A stretch of DNA of 64,000 nt from Epiperipatus broadwayi (Eukaryota > Onychophora > Udeonychophora > Euonychophora > Peripatidae): the NCBI GenBank assembly GCA_028023455.1, contig JAQFVV010006294.1, forward strand, positions 1,240,001-1,304,000, given 5' to 3'. A program made the translations under genes and the position numbers. Below the pieces are notes generated by a model. The model was not told where the DNA came from, made no database searches, and was given only the letters and a program-made list of their open reading frames with translations. Shown here in pieces: positions 34,532 through 44,035 of the stretch. Position 1 is the first letter of the stretch; the number at the start of each line of letters is the position of its first letter.

Positions 34532-36200
34532 GGTAAAAGCCTGAAATCCGGGCAAAGCCGCTTGGAGCGTTGATGCTAGACAAAATCAATGAAATATAAT
34601 GTTACCGGGCTGCTGCAACTTTTTCTGTTTTTAGACAAGGTTTTTTTTTTTTTCTAATATTGATTAAACGAATAATTTTTATTTCATTTAGAATATGATT
34701 TCTTTATTATTAAACAAATTTTGATATTCATTTTCGTTACTTTTTGTGGGTTTTTTTGGAACCTGACTGGCATTTTTTCAACAAATTTTGCTAATTGTAT
34801 TTTTTTTCTTTTTATCATTTGAAAAATTCGGACCGTTTCACGAGGTCAAAAAATTTGTTTGAATTCCACCGCCGAAAAAATAGAATACAATTATTTGCGA
34901 CTTGTTTAGAACTTAATTCTACGTTTCTTTTTTTTTTTTGGCTTGACTAAATGATTTTTCTTATTAATAATTTTACTTTTTTTTAAAAAACACAACTTGT
35001 TTTCACTTTGATTTAGATTATGTTTGAATTAGCCTTTTGAGGGGGGGGGGGCTACTACAAGAAACAGCTTTTTGAGCGGGGGACAGGGGAATTCGTACTG
35101 TTATTATTAACAAAAAGGCAACAAAAATAGTCAATTATTTTAACAGGGCTGAAAAAAGAGAATCAACTTTGGGACTTGTTTCGAATTTTGATTTCTTTTT
35201 GGTTGACGTAATTGTTTTTCTTAATATTAAATCAAAATTTACTTTTGTGTTTTTGCTGATTAAAAAATTGTTATCAAACACCCACCCCCACACACTCGAA
35301 AAAAGAATTGTAACCAAAAAGTCAATAATTTAACTTTTTCTCTTTTTTTTAAACAACTTTTTCTCACTTTTTACTTTGATTTCTATTTCGTTCGAATTAA
35401 CGTTTTTTTTTTTAGCCTTCTACAATAAACTGCTTGTGGGGGTGGGGTATTTCGTAATTTGTTATTCTTAACAAAAAGTCAAACAAAGTTGTCATTTATT
35501 TTAACCCCGCTGCAAAAAATTGAATCCAAATACTTGTCAATTTCTAATGAAATAAAAAAAAACAAAAAAGGACACAAACTTTGGACTTTTTACAATTATT
35601 TATTCTATTTTATTGCTGTAATAAAAAGTGGACATTACGTGTGCCTGACAAAAAAAAAAAACACAATCTCACACACTTTCTGTACTCGGCAATTCTGAAG
35701 AAAAGTTTCAAAATTGCACGTTCGTCTCAGACCTTTTAGTGGTCTCAAATATTTTCCCCCCACGCTGAAACATGACTTAGCGCGTGAGCTTTGTCGAAGC
35801 TGTTCGAACATATACTTTGCCAATTTTTTACATATTAACCTTTTTTTCGGGAAGAGTGGGGACCATATGACAATTATTAATAATTAACAACATTTTTTAA
35901 ATCGAAATGACATTACTCTATTATGGAGATTTGAAAAAGTCATACCGCCTTGAAATTTAAACACCCTCGAGCGATACGGTAATCAGCTATGAATAGAATG
36001 CACGTAAATAGCTTTGAAGCACAAAACAGGCTGTAATATTTTTGTGCAATGTCATGTGAAGCGGCCTAGCTCAATGGGTTAATACAATACGTAAATGTTG
36101 TATTAGCCTGTAAGGCCACGGCCGCCGAAACGGCATTTTTATGTGTTTTGACATGTAAACAATGCCCCAAGCGGCCGTGCCCAGATTTCAGGCTTTTACC
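34532..36200. mobile_element. 1.67-kb DNA transposon with long TIRs and 8-bp target duplication
   Basis: The left end ggtaaaagcctgaaatccgg continues to gccgcttggagcgttg. The right end, reversed, reads ggtaaaagcctgaaatctgg and continues to gccgcttggggcattg. These are TIRs of about 41 bp with five mismatches. Both sides carry ttattttc (34524-34531 and 36201-36208), a perfect 8-bp target duplication. The interior is more GC-rich, with T-rich tracts and an 11-G run (35041-35051), and shows no transposase. 8-bp duplications occur in hAT, P and Merlin elements; the GG start does not decide among them. Confidence 0.8.
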
Positions 36201-36208
36201 TTATTTTC

Positions 36209-37403
36209 TATTTGTATAATTTTGATTTGTTATTACTTGCTGTTTTCACAGGGAGTTTCTACCCAGCTTTGATATCATAAGATTAAACTAAAATGAACAA
36301 ATAATTCTTATATTTCAGCAAATTTATTCTTAAGCTGATTTGCTAGTAATAATAATATATATATGGAAATTATAATATTAACAAAAATAATTATTTTTCT
36401 CCGTAATAATTCGGGGATAACTATAAGCAGAGTGAGTCTACTACATTTCTTCACTCGCTAGTATTATCTACAGTTCAACAATAATGGTTACTTAGTTCCC
36501 ATTATCAATAGTACAATAACACGACTTCATTTAGTCCATTTAGGCTATATTTTCTAAATATACTTTTTTTTTATGAGAGAAGCCATTCAGTGTCAACAAC
36601 GCTTTGTTATTCTCAAAAGCCACTGGTGTGCCAACTCTTGTAAAATTTTGACAGAGAGTTCTTTTTATATCTCCTTTGCATAACAATTATTCATACTTTT
36701 AATTACACATTTCTAGAGTAAATTATTTTTGGGAGGAAATGGTCTAAACTGCTGGCAATAATTACACAAATAAAAATAGTACTCTATTTACAATTTTCAC
36801 AAGAATATCAGCTCTGGTCATTGCATTGCTATAATTTGTGATGATAGAGTATGTATTTATGATTGAAAAATTTAGTCACATATCCTGATAGCACATTCAA
36901 TTTTAGAGAAATACTTGGTTATGATCTGTAAAATAGAAAGCATAATATTCCTTACAGAAAATGTATTAATAACACTGAATTATGTACAATATGCATTGAG
37001 AATAAAAAGGTCATTAAAAAACATCTTATTCTCTGTGACTGATAATCTTTGATATTAAAGTACTTTGAATTTTATTATTGAGATAAAATAAAAAAAGAAA
37101 TTTCATTATACATATGATTATTTTTGCCAACAGCATTGCTATCTCATTTGTTAGTTTAATTATATATTTGTTAAATATTAATAGAATATTACTGTTAATT
37201 TTTGATTATTAAATCAATTGTATTTTTTTATAACTTTACTATAGATATTTTGACAATTTTAATATGTTAATGAATTACAAAGACTTGCTAGTATTGAATA
37301 GAGATTGATTTTTTAAATATCTAAATATTTTTGGTATCATGAAATTAATTCCAATTGAAAATTTGTAATTAGAATATAGTAATACAGAGAGTGTACTGTA
37401 ACA
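36209..37403. other. Intergenic spacer, nothing recognised
   Basis: AT-rich sequence with no supported reading frame. Confidence 0.5.
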
Positions 37404-38861
37404 GTCAGAATCGTCTATCTCGCTAACACACTGCAGAATTCAAACCCCAAACACGAAACTGAACTTCTAGATATACTAAGTTTGAATCTAAAGTCCAAAT
37501 TTTACAGCGCCACCTACGTGATAACGCATCTGATGCTACTACTAGTATAACCTTTTACCGGTGCCTGGTGGTCAGGGAGAAACAAAAAGACTCTATACTA
37601 AGATAAGTTTGGGTTGCTAATTAATGTCTATGGATGTACAAAAGAAATGGAGAAAATAGACACATAGACCGACACAGTGATAGGAATCAATAAAATAAAA
37701 GATCAAAATTAGTTTTAAATGATTTCAAAATTTATTTATATAGAAATATATATATAACGCCACTGTCTGCTTATATGAGACAGGGACGCGTATTAAATAA
37801 TTGTTGGCATGACATTCCAATAAATTTACAAAAAGGTTTTAAAGCAAAATTATATATTCTATCCCTCGGGCTAATAGCATTACGATAATGTGCTTAAAGA
37901 GATGGGAACATGTGCGAGGTGCTTTGAGTAATTATACAAGTTTAATAAAATATTTGAAAATTAAGTGTTATAAAATATTTAATGATTTTGAGAATAGCAC
38001 GGACAAAAGCTTCCTAAGCAATAAAGTGGGGATGTGATCAAGACATTTGATAATAATAACTAAAGCAGATGGGAGGTCAGTATTGCTAGTAATGAATTTA
38101 TTAAAGGATAGAGGGTGTGACATGTTTAAGTCACGGATGCTTTGTAGAAATAAATATATAAATAAAACAATCGTGAATATTTGGAATGACTACGGAGGGC
38201 AGCTCGCCACTAACCCGTAGGAAAGTGTTGTCATGAACAGCCGAAACTTAGCGACTGGGTGATGACTGCGTTTAATTCCCAGGTGTGACATTTGTCGACA
38301 CACTCTGCCTGGAAACGGCAGGAAGCGAAGAGAATGGACTTGGCCGTGTAAAAATCCTTGGAAAAGCAAAACAAAGCGGTCTCAATATCCAATTCATTTA
38401 CCCGCAATACTAGACTAGTGTATATAAAACATACTAAATGGGTTTTACTTGGATTAAGAGAAATGCCCAATCAAATTCCCAGAAATTCATTTAAAAGGGT
38501 CCGCACATTCTCGACGTCAATGATGAACTTTGTAATTAAAGTAGAACACAGTATTTAAAAATAGGAAAATGCATGCTTGCGGGTTTGAAAAGAAAGCATA
38601 GGTTTATTTACGCAATCATGCATTTGGGGACACATTTAAATCATTGATCTCGCACATACTCTCATATTAGGTTAAAGTCAATAGCATGTAGATTTTAAAC
38701 TATGTGATTATTATATATATTAAAGAAGATTAGAATCGCCCTCGAACGAGTGATTTGCAAGATAATAAAATTGGGAATTATTATAAATTTAAAATATGCC
38801 TTAATAGCAGCGTCTTACTTTCAACAAGGGAATAATTCACTCGGTCAAAGACGATTCTGAC
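37404..38861. mobile_element. Candidate 1.46-kb element with 13-bp terminal inverted repeats
   Basis: GTCAGAATCGTCT at 37404-37416 and its exact reverse complement at 38849-38861 bound a block of more balanced composition. The trinucleotide aca borders both ends and may be a 3-bp target duplication. No transposase is seen; the small frames at 38231-38558 have no family motif. Support is the TIR alone, so this is tentative. Confidence 0.45.
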
Positions 38862-40234
38862 ACATCATAATAAAATAAAAGAAAGCTTTATAAATAGAAA
38901 ATGTTAACCCAAGGATAGAGAGCAAAACTGTTGATTATATTTGAACACGTTAAAGAAGTACATAATAAGTCAAGGGAAATAAAAGAAAAACAATTTAAAA
39001 TAGCTATAGCATGTTAGTTAGGAATCACAAGAGCTCTTGGGTTAATTTAGGTTACCTCTGGAGAAGCATTTGCAGGTAGATTGATGTTCGGCAGGTTTTA
39101 TCAATTCAGCAGCAAAATCTGGAATTGTTCATATTTTTGGCAGCAGCAGCAGTTCCGGGGTTCCTTACATGATAGCTTCTGATGGTCTAGAGCAGCAGCC
39201 AGCCATTCCTGAAGGAAATAGCCTTCGCCGGCTCTACTCAGTCATGTCATGGTTAGCAATAAGTGTGGTAAACATGGTGAATTAATTTGGAGACGAAAAT
39301 TCGGCTTCAAATATAAGTTCGCAGGCACATAGTGAAAATCTCAGGAAAATATATTTTGAAGAATATTTTACTAGAATATTTTCACTGGATTCATTTCATT
39401 AGAAAACGACTAGAATCATTTCATTAGAAACACCAGAATAATTTTTGTTAGAAACATTTCATCAGCAAATGACCAGAATGGAGAACAAAAGAAAACCCTT
39501 CCTTTTATAGTGGAATTGAACAATAGAACTGCCCTGGAGCGTTACAAAAATATATCGGACTTATCAGCTGTAATTAAACCCATCCGAATGTCTAACGGAA
39601 TTCAACAAAATTTTAATTAATTTCTATTGTTAATTTCCTTGTCGACATTCGAATTACAAACTAGATTTAATTAAAAATTACTTTTACTAATTAAAGAAAA
39701 CCTTAAGTGGACATCTGTTGTATTTTTAGATAAGCTTCTATAACATGAAATAATTAAACTATTGTCCCTCATTTATTTTAACAGAAATATTTGGTATGAC
39801 TTTGATTAAATTAAAAGAAAATTATTTTACTTTTTAAATTGCAATATTTGAATCTATTTACTAAACGAATATGAGTTTTATTTTAAATCAAAAATATATT
39901 ACGACTGTAATATATTTTTGTAAATAGATTCAAACAAAATAACTTTAATTAACGATTTATAATTTTGATATGTTTTAAAATGCATATCATAGTGTGTGCG
40001 CAATTACGACTTATATAACCTACTTTTTAAATAAATCTAAATTATGTGAACATATAATTCGTAACATTTTATTTATTTGGGCATGAGTTATATTTATATA
40101 TATAATATGAGCGTTGTACTCGTGGTTTAAAATTGGGCGGGATTTTCGGTATATAAGCGCATTGCAGACACACTACGATAGATTGGGGTTCAAACTAAGG
40201 TATGAGGATAGGAAATAGGTGAGAAAAGGTGAAA
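38862..40234. other. Intergenic DNA with some non-AT-rich segments
   Basis: The part 39040-39260 is richer in GC and has a gcagcagcag run (near 39140). No coding frame follows. It may be an old repeat, but I found no second copy in the window. A TATATAAG box sits at 40150-40157. Confidence 0.4.
40150..40157 (+). promoter_or_regulatory. TATA-box-like sequence
   Basis: TATATAAG, followed by a gcattgcagacacac stretch at roughly initiator distance and preceded by a gggcggg motif at 40136. No transcript or ORF downstream can be linked to it except the hammerhead repeat fragment starting near 40240, so any promoter role is speculative. Confidence 0.2.
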
Positions 40235-40239
40235 CAAAG

Positions 40240-40375
40240 ATCTGCAAAGCAGACCTTACTGTTTCAGTACCAATAGCTCAAACAAGCTCTTAATTGATAA
40301 GTGCGGTAAGAGAAAATATTTAAAAATCTTGTCACACTATATATGACTTGCTTTATTGATTATTAGAATATATTC
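40240..40375. repeat. Chimeric fragment of the hammerhead repeat family
   Basis: accaatagctcaaacaagct through gagaaaatatttaaaaatct matches the + orientation of the 10-kb monomer. Then actatatatgacttgcttta matches the inverted orientation. The join of the two polarities at about 40330 shows the same head-to-head habit as the array. Confidence 0.6.
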
Positions 40376-40744
40376 TGTAATAATTAGGAGAATGCTTCAA
40401 GTAGTACTATATGAAATGGAATCATTGGTTTATAAATTGACATTTTGTATATACAATGAAGCTGTGAAAATATATTTAAAGTTGATACAGATTTAAAAAC
40501 ATTAAAACAGTTAGAGAGATCTTAGTTTCTTGGTAACAAAGCTACTATTATGTTTCTATAAAAGAAAAAAGTTATTGAAAAAAAGAACAAAGCTCAGAGA
40601 ATATTTAATTATAATGAAAGTCAAACATTTAGTTATTTATTTTATTTAAAAAATAAGAATATAGTACAGTAAGTCTTTTTTATTTTTTTAAATGTTGAAC
40701 ACCCACTCAGTAAAACATATTTATAGTGTCAAAATAAGAGTCAT

Positions 40745-41110
40745 AGATCACATGACCCTATCTCTTAAGCTTGTAAGTTATAAACAGCGAGGATTGCCAA
40801 TTCCTCTACAAGCTTTATGATAAATGCTTAGCCAGAGCCAGCACTTAAAATATCTCTGTTACGAACCCCCGCTCCAATCCCTGACCATGGTTTCGTGCTT
40901 TGTCACTCCTCAGAGAGGTGCCAGGGTAGGTTCAGACACGATCTAAAAATACCAACCCAAAGCCAAAGCATTTATCTAAAAGTTATCTATTGAGTGGAAA
41001 ATCTGAAATTTTCAGACATCTGCATGTCTTCAAACCCAGCTATCCAAGTCAAATAGCTATATGGGGCTGATAGATCTTCAGCCATACCATATATAAGCAG
41101 TCTTAGCAAT
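40745..41110. mobile_element. Diverged single hammerhead (retrozyme-like) repeat unit
   Basis: It keeps the monomer order of the 9976-11847 array: an agcttgtaa box, an aaaatatctct box, the hammerhead, then aaatctgaaattttcagaca, acccagctatccaag and aaatagctatatggggctga. Sequence divergence from the array is substantial, so it is an older or separate subfamily. It is a single unit of about 365 bp; a further fragment lies upstream at 40240-40375. Confidence 0.7.
40874..40925 (-). ncRNA. Hammerhead ribozyme, canonical core
   Basis: On the - strand the core is CTGAGGA (40907-40913), fully matching CUGANGA. Stem II is GTG (loop ACAAAG) CAC, followed by GAAA, a minimal stem III ACC-AT-GGT, and cleavage-site C opposite 40883. 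Stem I pairs CTCT with AGGG including one G-U, then has internal mismatches. Unlike the array copies this one has A at position 9. It is the best-preserved catalytic core in the window; stem I pairing is its weak point. Confidence 0.75.
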
Positions 41111-42539
41111 AATAACACTGATATAATGATCACGCACATATTAACTCATACACTCATATATATAATAATAAAGCATTAAATAGTATTTGAAATTTAACAC
41201 ACAAATTAATAGTTCATTTTTTATGTGCTATAGAGTTCATATCTTTGACTCTTGGAGGATTCACACGAATTTTTACAAATGCGATGGCTACTTTAGAATG
41301 AATATAAGAAAAATGTTTACCTAGGATTTGTGAAACGGGTATACTGCTTGTTGTTTGCTGCTTCTAATGAAGTATATCTAGCCGGTTAGATTTGAAGTTT
41401 TTTGAGGAAGTTTCTTTCTTATTCATCGGTATTCTTACTGGAGACAATTAGATATTGACGGAGGTTTTTCAAGCTGTTACGCAGACATTTTCACAGGCAG
41501 ATCTTGATGTTCTACTGGACTCCAGGATAGAGATGGCCGTATGATTCCGAGGGTTTTAACACTGCATTTCTGACTGATACATAATAAACGGAACTGTTAT
41601 CTGAACTTTCTGAACTGAAACAATTAACTTGACTCAATTGAACTGATAAAAAAATAATGTCTATTTATACATGAAGCGTGTTTTCATTTTGATATCCTCC
41701 AGCAATATCTGTTGTTGAAATTCCTTTGATAATCTCATGTTTTTGAAGATTGTTTAATTAGTAGTAGCCATGCAAATGTGTTGTTTTATATTTTTAATTA
41801 GTAGCCCATCGCTGAATTTTTTAATGATAATCTGTATTCGCATACATTATTTCTATTTACAAACGCACATATATATTTTACTAACTCAATACTAGTTTTA
41901 AGATTATCTTTTTCTCTAGCTTACATAACTTGAAAATCAATTTTTAATTTCTTATAACTTTCATGAACAATATTTTCCTTAACTAACAACAATGATAAAA
42001 GGAATTCTTTACTTATTTGAAAACCAACTTCTTTTAATTTGACGTTTTAGAGCGAACTCCCTTCCCACTTTTAATTAATTGTTTTTAACTTTTATTTCAA
42101 AAACACTTAGACTTTTAGCTTTTTCGAAAACAAACTGTAATAAAACTCTTAAACTTTTACATATTATTTCTTTTAACGAAAGATTTTTGTTTTACTAATT
42201 TTTTAGATAAAATTATTATGTACCAACTTCGATCTTGGTACAATATATATATAAGAATTTATTACTGTAGTGACAAAAACTGTTATGAACAAATGCATAT
42301 ATATAGACTTAATAAGAAATTCATTCCTAGGGAAATTTTGATAGATTCTACATTAATTTATGTAGAAAAGGTTTTAAGATTGATTTTAATACTTGCTCAA
42401 ATTGAAATAGATTTGTAAGTAATACTAATGATAAAGTACGCATAATGAACAACGCTAATATTTATAAAATTGAATGGCCAAAGATCTCTTATTCTTTCAT
42501 GTTTAAGTGAGATGAATCGGATCTTTCTGAAACAAAGCT
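41111..42539. other. Intergenic DNA, possible old repeat, no gene called
   Basis: Segment 41230-41660 is less AT-rich and might belong to an old element, but no homologous copy or motif was found here. The 66-codon frame at 42218-42418 has no recognisable domain. Near 42527-42555 a perfect short hairpin (ctttctgaaacaaagctttg and inverse) occurs. Confidence 0.4.
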
Positions 42540-43082
42540 TTGTTTCAGAAAGGTCAATTTTATAAAGATTATTTTTGGCTACCCTGATAAATTTATTAAA
42601 AGTATTTTATTTAATAGTAATATTTGTATGAATGTAAAGGATAAAGAAAAATGATTTTATTTCTTTGCCATTTAAATTATTTTCTTATACAATTGTATGT
42701 AAGAATAGCGATTTGTTTGGAAATAAGAAAATTGCTTGGAAAAAGGGGTATTACTTTGAATAATTTATTAAATAATATAAAGGAAATCTTTGATAAGAAG
42801 ACTATTCCTGGTGTAGTGTATATTATCTCTTGTTTTTGTAAGAAGGTTTGTATAGGTCAGAGTAGTTTGAGCTTAAATGAAAGAATAATATTACATAAAA
42901 ATAGCGTTAGAAATAAATATCTTAGTTCTGCTTTGTATGTCCATGAAAAAGATGTAGGCCACATTATTAATTTTGATGAAGCTAAGATTGTCTTTGAGAG
43001 AAATGAAATAAAAAGAATCTCTTTATTATTAAAACAGGCAAAACTTTCTATATGTATTGCCAATCAGTGCAAACTAGAGTAA
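42540..43082 (+). pseudogene. Penelope-like RT end plus GIY-YIG endonuclease (5'-truncated)
   Basis: The upstream part, in another frame, has FGYPDKFIKSILF (about 42570-42610), a typical PLE RT C-terminal segment. The open frame 42651-43082 then reads KEIFDKKTIPGVVYIISCFC, KKVCIGQSSLSLNERIILHK, HEKDVGHIINFDEAKIVFE and KRISLLLKQAKLS. GVVYII and CIGQS are the GIY-YIG halves (Tyr of YIG replaced by Cys), the Arg of NERI is kept, and GHIINFDEAKIV is the conserved C-terminal block. The last codons overlap the pseudo-LTR, because inverted pLTRs contain the same sequence. N-terminal RT is missing. Confidence 0.85.
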
Positions 43083-43129
43083 TCAATGGATGCCAGAAGG
43101 CTTGTGCATAAAATCCCCATCTAGTACCT

Positions 43130-43185
43130 ACTCACCCAATATCCTCAGACTAGTTTCTGGCTTGTGGCCTTTGTCAGTAAGGAGC
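43130..43185 (-). ncRNA. Hammerhead-like motif in Penelope pLTR copy 1
   Basis: On the - strand: stem I CTCCTTA, core CTGACAA (43171-43177, G8 changed to A), stem II GGC-CACAA-GCC flanked by an A-A mismatch, GAAAC, TA, GTC, then TGAGGA pairing back to stem I. Element order and spacing equal those of the 10-kb array motif. The G8 change should impair activity. Confidence 0.55.
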
Positions 43186-43418
43186 CTTGCATCTGAGAGC
43201 ACTGCACCTAGATCTTAGGATCTAATGCAAACCTCCAGCAGCCACCTTTTATCTCTACTTAACTACAAAACTATGAGATTTAAAATTGAAAATACCATAA
43301 TATTTTCAATCCAAGCTCACCCGCTTATATAGTCATATAGGTCTGAACTCAGCTCAGTATCCATACATTTTGGTGTCTTTGGAAAGGCTTGTACATAAAA
43401 TTCCCATCTAGTGCCCAC

Positions 43419-43480
43419 TCATCCAATATCCTCAGACTACTTTCTGGCTTGTGGCCTTCGTCAATGATATTGGATGAGTC
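43419..43480 (-). ncRNA. Hammerhead-like motif in Penelope pLTR copy 2 (at polarity flip)
   Basis: On the - strand: a long stem I strand ATCCAATATC, core TTGACGA (C3 changed to U), stem II GGC-CACAA-GCC, GAAAG, TA, GTC, then TGAG and GATATTGGAT closing the long stem. The motif sits exactly at the point where pLTR orientation reverses, so part of the extended stem I comes from the inverted copy. Confidence 0.5.
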
Positions 43481-43877
43481 GGCACTAAATGGGGATTTTA
43501 TGCACAAATCTTGTGGCATCCATTGCTTATTCTGGTTTGCACTGAGTGGCAGTACATATAGAGTTTTGCTTGTTTTATTGACAGTTAAGAGCAAGCATAA
43601 GGAATGGTGATCATGTGACGTTTATAGGCTTAAAACCAATTCTGCCTAATAGGATGGTGGTGGCTATGGTTATTAAAGAACTAAAGACACCAAAATGTAT
43701 GGGTACTGAACTGAGTTCAAACCTATATGACTATAAAAGCTGGTGAGCTTGGATTGAAAATATTACGGTGTTTATCAATTTAAGTCTATAGTTTTGTAGT
43801 TAAGTAGAGATAAAAGATGGCTGCTGGAGGGTTGCATTAGATCCCAAGATCTAGGTGCAGTGCTCTCAGATCCAAGC

Positions 43878-43911
43878 CTCCTCGCTGATGAAGACCAGAA
43901 ACTAGATGGGG
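43878..43911 (+). ncRNA. Hammerhead-like remnant in inverted pLTR copy
   Basis: CTGATGA (43885-43891) is a perfect 5' core and GAAAC is present downstream, but stem II has collapsed to a few bases (AGACCA) and the cleavage-site side is altered. Its position in the pLTR matches the other copies. Confidence 0.45.
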
Positions 43912-44035
43912 ATTTTATGCACAAGCCTTCTGGCATCCATTGATTACTCTGGCTTGCACTGAGTGGCCAATACATATAGTTTTTCCTGTTTTAATAACAG
44001 TTAAGAGCAAGCATAAGAAATGGTGATTATGTAAT

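Larger units (their letters stand above)
42540..44035 (+). mobile_element. Penelope-like element tail with tandem and inverted pseudo-LTRs
   Basis: A PLE ORF end (42540-43082) runs into pseudo-LTR sequence. A first copy in + orientation covers about 43030-43382, a partial second about 43383-43462, and then the polarity flips at 43463 and two inverted copies follow to about 44035. Inverted pLTR landmarks (tggggattttatgcaca, ggcatccattg, tggtgatcatgtgacgttta) match the + copies and the nested fragment at 1910-2088. Mixed tandem and inverted pLTRs are a hallmark of Penelope. Three pLTR copies carry hammerhead-like cores. Confidence 0.8.

Noticed and set aside
35459-35823. Two overlapping frames within the 34532-36200 transposon
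   Set aside because: No transposase motifs, and they lie in low-complexity T/A-rich sequence.
43349-43610. Mirror-image frames of 73 and 81 codons on opposite strands
   Set aside because: They result from the inverted pseudo-LTR copies; both read the same non-coding repeat.
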